A DNA stretch of 58,979 nt from assembly GCA_937915835.1 (NCBI GenBank), contig CALGHA010000129.1:1-58979 (forward strand), in the 5' to 3' direction. The first letter of the stretch is position 1. Every line of letters begins with the position of its first letter. Below the pieces are notes generated by a model. That model made no database searches. It was not told the DNA's origin and worked only from the letters and a program-made list of their open reading frames with translations. Below, piece by piece: positions 51,132-57,950 of the stretch. This DNA comes from an uncultured Fretibacterium sp. (lineage in GTDB: Bacteria > Synergistota > Synergistia > Synergistales > Aminobacteriaceae). The position numbers were made by a program, and so were the translations under genes.

Positions 51132-51461
51132 GAAAAATTTCCCTCCTGTTTATAAATTATTGGACTGCTAAACACTTTTTAAGACTAACAAAATCCGTTC
51201 TTGTTAGAATTATGGCTATCAGTCATGAAAAAATTTCTCTTGTCAAAAATTTTTCCGTCTCTTGAAGTGTCAGCTATGAAGAAATTATTATAAATTAGTA
51301 AAATAATATCATCAAAGGCTTTAATTTTTACATCGTCAATAAATATTCTGACTTAAAAATTTCCTGTTATCAAATATTTCTTCACGCTCATTTATCGCCT
51401 GTAACGAGTTAATTATTATGTATAATGATAAATAATTTTTACACTTGGGGGAAAGTATAAA
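51132..51461. other. 330-base A/T-rich intergenic region
   Basis: No gene seen. It holds a perfect 7-base inverted repeat CTAACAA/TTGTTAG (51185-51207) and two near-copies of the cobB-like gene's start region: CAGTCATGAAAAATTTC at 51126 and CAGTCATGAAAAAATTTC at 51220. A -10-like TATAAT lies at about 51421-51426 in front of the methyltransferase gene. Confidence 0.5.
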
Positions 51462-52025
51462 GTGAAATTTAACGAGAGCTTAACATTCATAAAGAGATTT
51501 GCGAAGTCGCCCCGAAGAATAGGGAGTGTTGCGCCGAGTTCAAAATTTCTGACTAAGGCGGTGCTTGATCGAGTTGACTGGGAGAATGCAAATTTTATCG
51601 CTGAACTTGGAGCAGGAACGGGAGTTTTTACGCGTGAGATTGTGAAACGTGCAAAGTCTGACGCGAAAATTTTAGTGTTCGAGATTGATCCGGCATTGCA
51701 AAAAATGATTAGGGAAGAACATCCGGAGCATAAGGGCTTAAGTCTTCACAGTGATGCTCAGGAATTGCGAAAATACATGAATGATAACGGGATTAATCAG
51801 CTTGATTTTGTGATTTCGAGTTTGCCGTTTACAGTTCTGCCGCCGAGAATGACCGTGAGAATACTTGATGCTGTCGTGAAAGCCTTGAAGCCTTCCGGAC
51901 ATTTTGTAGCGTATCAATATTCGTCAATCATGAAGCATGTCCTAAAAAAGAAATTCTCGCATATGAAAACTCGCTTTGTAATGTTCAATATTCCGCCGGC
52001 TTTTGTTTATGACTGCTGGAGATAA
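51462..52025 (+). CDS. Phospholipid N-methyltransferase-like / rRNA-dimethylase-fold methyltransferase
   Basis: 187 residues, GTG start with GGGGG nearby. SAM motif I I-A-E-L-G-A-G-T-G-V-F-T (near 46), F-E-I-D-P-A (motif II), D-F-V-I-S-S-L-P-F-T (motif IV region). The N-terminal R-R-I-G-S-V-A-P-S-S is typical of PmtA-like phospholipid N-methyltransferases that make phosphatidylcholine, and the short size agrees. No other phospholipid gene is nearby. A 16S rRNA dimethylase is the alternative but would be longer. Confidence 0.83.
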   Translation: MKFNESLTFIKRFAKSPRRIGSVAPSSKFLTKAVLDRVDWENANFIAELGAGTGVFTREIVKRAKSDAKILVFEIDPALQKMIREEHPEHKGLSLHSDAQELRKYMNDNGINQLDFVISSLPFTVLPPRMTVRILDAVVKALKPSGHFVAYQYSSIMKHVLKKKFSHMKTRFVMFNIPPAFVYDCWR

Positions 52026-52376
52026 AAATATTGAACGGTGTAACGCTATTTTTCGTCATGAATGAGATGATTTTCACGTTTTATGATGACATTATCGCGT
52101 TATGATTAAAAAATTTCGCTGTAAGTCTAATTTGTATAAAACTTTCTGTAAAATGTACATAATTAACTTTTAGGGATATAATGAGTTCATTGTATGCTAA
52201 AAATATTTTGTTAATCTTCTCTGTTCATTATGAATGGGCAGAGAAATTTTTTTATCGGCTTGAATGTGGAGTTGAACTTTACGCTTAGATTTTCCAAAAA
52301 CAGCCGGCTTTTACAGTGAAGAGCTGAAACTTGATGTTGATAATGAGAGTTGGGAGAATTTGGCAAAAAAAAATAA
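52026..52376. other. 351-base intergenic region before tRNA-Ser(GGA)
   Basis: Nothing coding seen; an ORF overlapping it on the minus strand includes the tRNA and is spurious. A terminator (52217-52253) lies in the middle, with two -10-like A/T blocks around 52120-52200. The tail next to the tRNA has no clear signal. Confidence 0.5.
52217..52253 (+). terminator. Rho-independent terminator
   Basis: TTCTCTG (52217-52223) pairs with CAGAGAA (52239-52245), followed by ATTTTTTT. It lies about 190 bases after the methyltransferase stop. Confidence 0.8.
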
Positions 52377-52464
52377 TGGCGGAAACGTAGAGATTCGAAC
52401 TCTAGGAACATCACTGCTCAGACGCTCTCCAAGCGCCCGCCTTCGACCGCTCGGCCACGTTTCC
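52377..52464 (-). tRNA. tRNA-Ser (anticodon GGA)
   Basis: 88 bases with encoded CCA. Acceptor GGAAACG/CGTTTCC, anticodon stem GGCGC/GCGTC around loop TTGGAGA (GGA), a long variable arm and T arm GTTCGAATC. It decodes UCC/UCU. The sequence resembles tRNA-Ser(CGA) at 46592 outside the anticodon and variable arms. Confidence 0.95.
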
Positions 52465-52474
52465 ACGAAAAGGA

Positions 52475-52505
52475 ATTATAGCACAAAAACTTTTTCAGGT
52501 GTCAA
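52475..52505 (-). promoter_or_regulatory. Promoter of tRNA-Ser(GGA)
   Basis: TTGACA (52505-52500), 19-base spacer, TATAAT (52480-52475), ten bases before the tRNA 5' end. No AACRYGTT operator is present here, unlike the other serine tRNA. Confidence 0.75.
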
Positions 52506-52590
52506 ATATATTCACGCTCTCTTGTGAGTTTTCGCAGGATAATTTTTTTGTGTCTTGACCAGACAACTTCACACGAGGAGGAATAACATC

Positions 52591-52797
52591 ATGGCAGACA
52601 GAACAAAAGAAGCCGTAGGAACAGTAACTGGAGCAGCAGGCGGAGCGGCACTGGGCGCGAAACTTGGAGCAGGTATCGGGATAGCTCTTGGGCCTTTGGG
52701 AGCAATCGCCGGCACAATACCCGGAGCAGTAATCGGAGGTCTAATCGGAGCACTCACCGGCAACAAAATAGGGACAGAAATGGACAGGACAGACTGA
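52591..52797 (+). CDS. Small glycine-zipper membrane-associated protein
   Basis: 68 residues from the ATG at 52591 with GAGGAGG upstream; an upstream in-frame start at 52555 is unneeded. Nearly all of it is Gly/Ala zipper: G-A-A-G-G-A-A-L-G-A-K-L-G-A-G-I-G, then G-A-V-I-G-G-L-I-G-A-L-T-G-N. The family forms membrane helices in stress-related proteins (YMGG/DUF456-like). No signal peptide. Stands alone. Confidence 0.8.
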   Translation: MADRTKEAVGTVTGAAGGAALGAKLGAGIGIALGPLGAIAGTIPGAVIGGLIGALTGNKIGTEMDRTD

Positions 52798-52802
52798 CAC
52801 AC

Positions 52803-52838
52803 AAAAAAATTACTCCCTCGACACATAATCGGGGGAGT
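52803..52838 (-). terminator. Terminator of leuB
   Basis: ACTCCCTCG (52812-52820) pairs with CGGGGGAGT (52830-52838) over 9 bases with one G-U, followed on the minus strand by seven T after AA. It may also stop the glycine-zipper gene on the other strand. Confidence 0.85.
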
Positions 52839-52849
52839 TCTCGTAGTCT

Positions 52850-53914
52850 CTACAGCCTAGCTATAATTGCGTCCCTCATCTGTGAACCTGAAATTAACTT
52901 TGTGCCCTCAGTGAAAATATCCGGAGTTCTAAGTCCAGCCTTTAAGACTTCATCAACAGCATTCTCAATTTTATTCGCCTCATTGTTCATGTCGAAGCTG
53001 TAACGAAGCATCATAGCTCCCGCCAAAATCGTCCCGATTGGGTTAGCTTTATCCTGGCCCGCAATGTCAGGAGCTGAACCGTGAATAGGCTCATAAAGTC
53101 CACGATTGCCTTCTCCTAAACTCGCGCTCGGTATCATTCCGATTGAGCCTACAATCTGGCTTGCCTCATCCGAGAGAATATCGCCGAAAGTATTTTCAGT
53201 TACGATAACGTCAAATTCAGAGGGAACACGGATTAACTGCATTGAAGCATTATCAACATAGAGATGATTTAATTTCACTTCGGGATATTCTTTAGCGACG
53301 TCCTCGACAATTTCACGCCAAAATCTTGAAGTCGTGAGAATATTGGCCTTATCAATCGACGTTACAATCTTGCGCCGTCCCATTGCCATTTTAAAGCCAA
53401 CGTGAGCAATGCGTCTAATTTCGTGTTCAGTATATTCCATGACATCACGAGCGGCACGTTCACCTTCCGGAGTTTTGAAGGCCTCATGTTTACCGAAATA
53501 AATTCCGCCTGTAAGTTCACGGACGATAATAAAATCAATTCCCTTCTCGGCAATGTCTTTTCTTAACGGACAAGCTGAAGCCAACGGAGCAAAAATTTTA
53601 GCCGGACGAATATTCGCAAAAACCTTCAAGCCTTTACGAACTCCCAATAATCCACGCTCGGGACGATTTTCCGGAGGCTGATTGTCCCATTTTGGGCCGC
53701 CGACTGCTCCGAGTAATGTTGCGTCAGCTTCCTGGCAAATTCTTAAACTTTCAGCGGGTAAAGGTTCGCCGTATTTGTCGATTGCGTTTCCTCCCATTGC
53801 GACACTCTCAAACTCGAAGGCTCCGGGCGCAACTTTCTCGATAACTTTCAGCGTAGCTCCGATGACTTCCGGGCCAATCCCATCACCGGGAATTACAGCA
53901 ACTTTCTTTGTCAT
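52850..53914 (-). CDS. leuB: 3-isopropylmalate dehydrogenase
   Basis: 354 residues from the ATG at 53914 with GGAGGA upstream; an upstream start at 53941 is rejected. V-A-V-I-P-G-D-G-I-G-P-E-V opens the NAD-binding enzyme, R-E-L-T-G-G-I-Y-F-G and the substrate Arg set are present (E-N-R-P-E-R-G), with the late E-P-I-H-G-S-A-P-D-I-A-G. It oxidises and decarboxylates 3-isopropylmalate in leucine synthesis. It is separated from leuDC by an oppositely oriented two-gene cassette. Confidence 0.95.
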   Translation of the reverse strand: MTKKVAVIPGDGIGPEVIGATLKVIEKVAPGAFEFESVAMGGNAIDKYGEPLPAESLRICQEADATLLGAVGGPKWDNQPPENRPERGLLGVRKGLKVFANIRPAKIFAPLASACPLRKDIAEKGIDFIIVRELTGGIYFGKHEAFKTPEGERAARDVMEYTEHEIRRIAHVGFKMAMGRRKIVTSIDKANILTTSRFWREIVEDVAKEYPEVKLNHLYVDNASMQLIRVPSEFDVIVTENTFGDILSDEASQIVGSIGMIPSASLGEGNRGLYEPIHGSAPDIAGQDKANPIGTILAGAMMLRYSFDMNNEANKIENAVDEVLKAGLRTPDIFTEGTKLISGSQMRDAIIARL

Positions 53915-54061
53915 GAATAATTCCTCCTTATTGTATTGCAACTTTTTACGACGAATAATATTAGCACATATAGAGAGAAGTATTCAGCATATTATTATAC
54001 GTAAATCAACTGATGACAATTCGTTTTTTTTTTACAATATCCGCAAGAGGTGATATGAACA

Positions 54062-54406
54062 ATGAATTTAGGCAACACGACATATGAATTAGTTAGTACT
54101 GCAGGTGCTAATGATACTACATCTGAAAAGATGAAGAGCATAATTGCGGAGTTGAAACATAACCCGGAATTTGCAGAGACAGGGGCAGTGCTTCCTATGT
54201 TACAACTTGCACTGAGAGCGGCATTAACACCTGGCAATGATGATAATTCTGAGCGTAGGTTAGGTGTAATAAGGGTGATTGCTGAGGCTGTTGCAGAGGA
54301 TTATAGCAAAATGTATTTGCGCATGCTGATACAGGATATAGCACCAGGAAAAACTGAAAGCATAATCAATAAGATTTTTGGCGCAACAGTAAAGAAGGGA
54401 ATGTGA
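54062..54406 (+). CDS. Hypothetical protein upstream of an ankyrin gene
   Basis: 114 residues, soluble, helical by composition (A-V-L-P-M-L-Q-L-A-L-R-A-A-L-T, E-R-R-L-G-V-I-R-V-I-A-E-A-V-A). ATG preceded by AGAGGTGAT. No family recognised. It is 6 bases from the ankyrin gene and the same two form a unit inside the leu cluster. A partner or target of the ankyrin protein is plausible. Confidence 0.7.
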   Translation: MNLGNTTYELVSTAGANDTTSEKMKSIIAELKHNPEFAETGAVLPMLQLALRAALTPGNDDNSERRLGVIRVIAEAVAEDYSKMYLRMLIQDIAPGKTESIINKIFGATVKKGM

Positions 54407-54412
54407 GTAATT

Positions 54413-55021
54413 ATGAGCGCAACGGATGACTTATTCAGGGCAGTTATAACACCGGGAACATCGGCGAGCGATATAATGAGATTGATAAGGCAAGGAGCAA
54501 ACGTAAACGCACAGACTCCCGAAGGAATTACGCCGCTTATAGGTGCTGTGAATTTGTTGGACGGTAACGCAGTACAAGTTCTCATTGAGGCTGGTGCGAG
54601 AGTCAATGCCAGAACGGCTGAAGGCAAAACAGCATTAATGTGGGCTGCCACAAGAAATAAAGATGCTACCGTTATAGGTGCGTTGATTAGAGCCGGAGCT
54701 GATGTAAATGCAACAGATTCATACGGCACTACCGCGCTGTTATGCGCTGCAAGTGAAAATCCTAACCCTGCAATAGTAAGAGATCTCGTGAGAGCAGGTG
54801 CAAATATAAATCACACAAACATATTCGGCAATACTCCTTTAATGATGGCTGCCGGAGGCAACCCTAATCCCGGAGTAGTGAGGCTTCTCATTGATCTTGG
54901 AGCGAATGTTTTTGCGAGAAATTCTGACGGGGTAACTGCTTTGGACTGTGCTGACTTCGGTGATTATGGATCAAGCCATGTTCGCGAAGTAAAATCTTTC
55001 ATTCTGCGAGCGATGAAGTAG
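54413..55021 (+). CDS. Ankyrin-repeat protein
   Basis: 202 residues. Five to six ankyrin repeats can be followed: each has the T-P-L or T-A-L core (G-I-T-P-L-I, K-T-A-L-M-W-A-A, T-T-A-L-L-C-A-A, N-T-P-L-M-M-A-A, V-T-A-L-D-C-A) and G-A-x-V-N-A turns at intervals of 33-36. No signal peptide. The repeats likely bind another protein, perhaps that of the gene before it. Start ATG, followed by a strong terminator. Confidence 0.9.
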   Translation: MSATDDLFRAVITPGTSASDIMRLIRQGANVNAQTPEGITPLIGAVNLLDGNAVQVLIEAGARVNARTAEGKTALMWAATRNKDATVIGALIRAGADVNATDSYGTTALLCAASENPNPAIVRDLVRAGANINHTNIFGNTPLMMAAGGNPNPGVVRLLIDLGANVFARNSDGVTALDCADFGDYGSSHVREVKSFILRAMK

Positions 55022-55041
55022 ACGCAACACAGATAAATATA

Positions 55042-55078
55042 CTCCCCTGAAAGCATAAACCTTCGGGGGAGCGTTTTT
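55042..55078 (+). terminator. Rho-independent terminator of the ankyrin unit
   Basis: CTCCCC (55042-55047) pairs with GGGGAG (55066-55071) with an inner GAA/TTC, followed by CGTTTTT. Converges with leuD. Confidence 0.85.
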
Positions 55079-55083
55079 GTGGC

Positions 55084-55566
55084 CTAGTTCTTGGCTTTCT
55101 TCAACGATGCCATTAATCCCCCGTCAGCAATCATATTCTTTATGAACTCTGGGAACGGCTCAGCCTTATACGTCTTATTCTTCGTCTTGTTCGTGATTAT
55201 TCCGGTGTCGAAATTCACGCTGACTTCATCGTTATCATTAATATCTTCGGCGGCTTCGGGACATTCAAGGATTGCGAGACCGATATTGATAGCGTTACGG
55301 TAAAAAATTCTCGCGAAACTCTTAGCGATAACGCAGGAAATTCCCGAAGCCTTAATCGCAACTGGAGCATGTTCACGTGATGAACCGCAGCCAAAATTAA
55401 AGCCAGCAACGATAATATCTCCGTCGTGAACTTTTGCGTGAAAATTTGCGTCAATATCCTCCATGCAGTGTGAGGCTAATTCTTTCTCGTCCTGACTTGC
55501 AAGATAACGAGCCGGGATTATTACGTCAGTGTCAACATGATCTCCGTATTTGTGAGCAATACTCAT
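55084..55566 (-). CDS. leuD: 3-isopropylmalate dehydratase small subunit
   Basis: 160 residues, the short archaeal-type swivel subunit. Motifs H-V-D-T-D-V-I-I-P-A-R-Y-L near the start and F-N-F-G-C-G-S-S-R-E-H-A-P (substrate-binding, near 60), then A-R-I-F-Y-R-N-A-I-N-I-G. With LeuC it isomerises 2- to 3-isopropylmalate. Starts at the base before the leuC stop end, in one transcript. Confidence 0.95.
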   Translation of the reverse strand: MSIAHKYGDHVDTDVIIPARYLASQDEKELASHCMEDIDANFHAKVHDGDIIVAGFNFGCGSSREHAPVAIKASGISCVIAKSFARIFYRNAINIGLAILECPEAAEDINDNDEVSVNFDTGIITNKTKNKTYKAEPFPEFIKNMIADGGLMASLKKAKN

Positions 55567-56829
55567 TTACATTACCTCCTCAGGGTGCGAAATATGCCCG
55601 GTAATTCCGGAAGCGGCAGCAACAGCAGGAGACGCAAGATAAACTTCACTCTTGACATGTCCCATTCTGCCGACAAAATTACGATTCGTCGTCGACACAC
55701 AGCGTTCACCTTCGGCCAATATTCCCATGTAACCGCCGAGACACGGCCCGCAAGTCGGAGTTGAGACTACACAGCCGGCATCAAGGAAAATATCACTATA
55801 GCCGAGCTTCATGCATTCCCTGTAAATTTTCATCGTTGCCGGGATAATTATTCCTCTAACGCCGTCAGCTAAATGTTTTCCCTTCAGAATTTCTGCGGCA
55901 GCTTTCATGTCCTCAATTCGTCCGTTTGTGCATGAGCCTATTACAATTTGGTCAATCTTAATGTCGCGGCCCTCTTTTGCTGGTTTAGCGTTCTCGGGTA
56001 AATGAGGCCATGAGACTGTGCAGTCAACTTCATCAAGATTAATCTCTACAACGCTCTCATATTCCGCGTCGTCGTCAGGATAATAAGCCGTCCATTCACG
56101 ATTAACTCGGCCATTGAGATATTCACGCGTAATGTCATCAACCGGGAAAATTCCGTTTTTTCCGCCCGCTTCAATAGCCATGTTAGCAATCGTCAATCTG
56201 TCAGCCATCGTTAATTCACTCAAACCCTCACCAGAAAACTCAAGCGATTTATATAATGCTCCGTCAACTCCAATTTTGCCGATTAAGTACAGAATTAAAT
56301 CTTTGCCGGAAACATAAGGCCGTTTTTTCCCTGTGACATTAACTTTTATTGCCGCAGGAACTTTGAACCAGGTATAGCCAGCTGACATTGCCGCGCCCAT
56401 ATCCGTTGAGCCGACTCCGGTCGAGAAAGCATTAACAGCTCCGTACGTACAAGTGTGAGAATCCGCACCGATTATCGCTTCACCTGGAGCAACAAGTCCT
56501 TGTTCGGGTAAAAGTGCGTGTTCAATTCCCATCGTGCCGACATCGTAATAATGCTCAAGCCCAAATCTTTTTGCGAACATCCGGCATTGCTTGCATTGTG
56601 TAGCTGACTTGATATCTTTATTCGGGACAAAGTGATCCATCACCATTACAATTTTGCTGGTGTCAAATACGCTGTCGAAACCTGCCGCCTCGAACTCGTT
56701 AATCGCTACAGGAGTTGTTATGTCATTGCCGAGAACTAAATCGAGTTTAGCCTGGATTAATTGGCCCGCATGAACTTCATCAAGTCCGGCATGCTTAGCG
56801 AGGATTTTTTGTGTCATTGTCATTCCCAT
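55567..56829 (-). CDS. leuC: 3-isopropylmalate dehydratase large subunit
   Basis: About 420 residues from the ATG at 56829 (GAGGGGGA site 11 bases upstream; ATGs at 56823 and 56817 are alternatives). Aconitase-family Fe-S cysteines in G-S-C-T-N-G-R and C-G-P-C-L-G-G; D-S-H-T-C-T-Y-G-A (near 105). The size is that of the archaeal/thermophile-type large subunit that pairs with a short LeuD. It begins 46 bases after tetR on the same strand, so tetR-leuC-leuD are probably one transcript under the two operators. Confidence 0.95.
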   Translation of the reverse strand: MGMTMTQKILAKHAGLDEVHAGQLIQAKLDLVLGNDITTPVAINEFEAAGFDSVFDTSKIVMVMDHFVPNKDIKSATQCKQCRMFAKRFGLEHYYDVGTMGIEHALLPEQGLVAPGEAIIGADSHTCTYGAVNAFSTGVGSTDMGAAMSAGYTWFKVPAAIKVNVTGKKRPYVSGKDLILYLIGKIGVDGALYKSLEFSGEGLSELTMADRLTIANMAIEAGGKNGIFPVDDITREYLNGRVNREWTAYYPDDDAEYESVVEINLDEVDCTVSWPHLPENAKPAKEGRDIKIDQIVIGSCTNGRIEDMKAAAEILKGKHLADGVRGIIIPATMKIYRECMKLGYSDIFLDAGCVVSTPTCGPCLGGYMGILAEGERCVSTTNRNFVGRMGHVKSEVYLASPAVAAASGITGHISHPEEVM

Positions 56830-56875
56830 TTGTGAAAAATTCCCCCTCATAAAATAGAGTTTGTGAGTTTCATAA

Positions 56876-57535
56876 TTATACATACCTGAACAAATAATTT
56901 CTGATTATGAACTCCGTCAACTCCTCAACGTTGATATTTTCGTTCAAGCACCATTCAAATACACAGCCTTTTACGATTGAGCAAAGTCCTACAGCGATTT
57001 TGTGAACGTTTATCGAAGCTGGAAGGGTGATAATTTTTTCCTTGAGTGCAAGAGTTAATTCACGTTCGCTTCGTTCCATGACTGTACCGGGCAAAAATTT
57101 TCCGTCTCGTTCTCCCATGTGTGCAGAAAGAATTTTATTCTCGGGATTGTAAAAATTTCTCACGAATTGACGGCCGAATTTTATATAACGTTTTATCAGG
57201 ATAATATAAAGCTCTGAAATTCTGCCAGGTAAATCTTTAATGGGAGTTTTCAGCTCAACGTCATTAAACGAAGGCTCAGTGATAAAGTTCATCATTAAAG
57301 CGTTTTTGTCGTGAAAAAAGTAATAGAACGTTCCTGTTGATACTCCGGCTTCACTGCATACTGAACGTACGGTTAAAGTTGTTGTGCCCTCTCTTGAGAT
57401 TATAGCGGCGGCGGCGTTGATAATTGCGGTTCTGCTGCTATTGTCAACTTCGGACTTCTTCGGACGGCCTGAATGTTTGTTCGTGTTCTCGTCAAAGATA
57501 AATTCAGTAATCGTAGTCTTTCTGATTTTTTCCAC
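56876..57535 (-). CDS. TetR-family transcriptional regulator
   Basis: About 219 residues from the GTG at 57535, which has GAGGTGATT upstream; the GTG at 57568 lies inside an operator and is rejected. A basic N-terminal tail of about 30 residues precedes the TetR helix-turn-helix (A-I-I-N-A-A-A-A-I-I-S-R-E-G, then L-T-V-R-S-V-C-S-E-A-G-V-S-T-G-T-F-Y-Y, with the typical F-Y-Y-F recognition part). The C-terminal ligand domain is of unknown specificity. Two operator copies sit just upstream, so it represses itself. It precedes leuCD, and the same site occurs at three other loci. Confidence 0.9.
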   Translation of the reverse strand: MEKIRKTTITEFIFDENTNKHSGRPKKSEVDNSSRTAIINAAAAIISREGTTTLTVRSVCSEAGVSTGTFYYFFHDKNALMMNFITEPSFNDVELKTPIKDLPGRISELYIILIKRYIKFGRQFVRNFYNPENKILSAHMGERDGKFLPGTVMERSERELTLALKEKIITLPASINVHKIAVGLCSIVKGCVFEWCLNENINVEELTEFIIRNYLFRYV

Positions 57536-57559
57536 GTTAATCACCTCACTTTTGACATT

Positions 57560-57575
57560 ATAGAACACGTTATAT
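57560..57575. promoter_or_regulatory. TetR operator, proximal copy
   Basis: ATAGAACACGTTATAT, core AACACGTT (the reverse-strand form of AACGTGTT). Its edge lies 24 bases before the GTG start of tetR. Confidence 0.8.
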
Positions 57576-57593
57576 TATAATCACAGCACGAAA

Positions 57594-57609
57594 ATAGAAC
57601 ATGTTATAT
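57594..57609. promoter_or_regulatory. TetR operator, distal copy
   Basis: ATAGAACATGTTATAT, the same as at 13094-13109. Centres of the two copies are 34 bases apart, about three helical turns. Confidence 0.8.
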
Positions 57610-57718
57610 TTTTCGAACGATTTCTTATGCAATTTATTCTGGATTATGCAGGTGAAAAAATTTATTATGAACGTAATTTGCTAGCCAGATTATGTATTAC
57701 ATTTGCAGAAGATTTATC

Positions 57719-57817
57719 ATGAAAATTATTTACTGGTCGGATTATGCGTGCCAATTTTGCTATATCGGGTTGGTGAAAAATATAATGTTCCCGGAACTTT
57801 ACCGCTTGAGGACATAG
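57719..57817 (+). pseudogene. Fragment of a DsbA/FrnE-like oxidoreductase gene
   Basis: From the ATG at 57719 the product reads M-K-I-I-Y-W-S-D-Y-A-C-Q-F-C-Y-I-G, the N-terminus of FrnE-type DsbA proteins including the C-x2-C redox site, then stops after 32 residues. Similar but more decayed copies of the same start lie at about 57670 (M-N-V-I-C, stop, P-D-Y) and 57626 (M-Q-F-I-L-D-Y-A). It looks like a remnant, perhaps of a gene once divergent from tetR. Confidence 0.45.
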
Positions 57818-57950
57818 AGGACATAAAAGAAAATTCTGCGTAAAGTGCTTAAAGTTCAGGCTATGTCGTGCAGATTTTATAAATATGATAAAACAGCTAA
57901 ATCTATCACAATAAAATATAATATAAGCAATAAAAGGAGGCATAAGAATT

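Noticed and set aside
54301..54729. Antisense frame of 142 codons opposite the ankyrin gene
   Set aside because: Low-complexity A/L/V sequence produced by the repeats; no ribosome site.
57665..57943. Minus-strand 92-codon frame near the right edge
   Set aside because: Low-complexity F/I/H composition, and the plus strand holds the remnants of real genes there.
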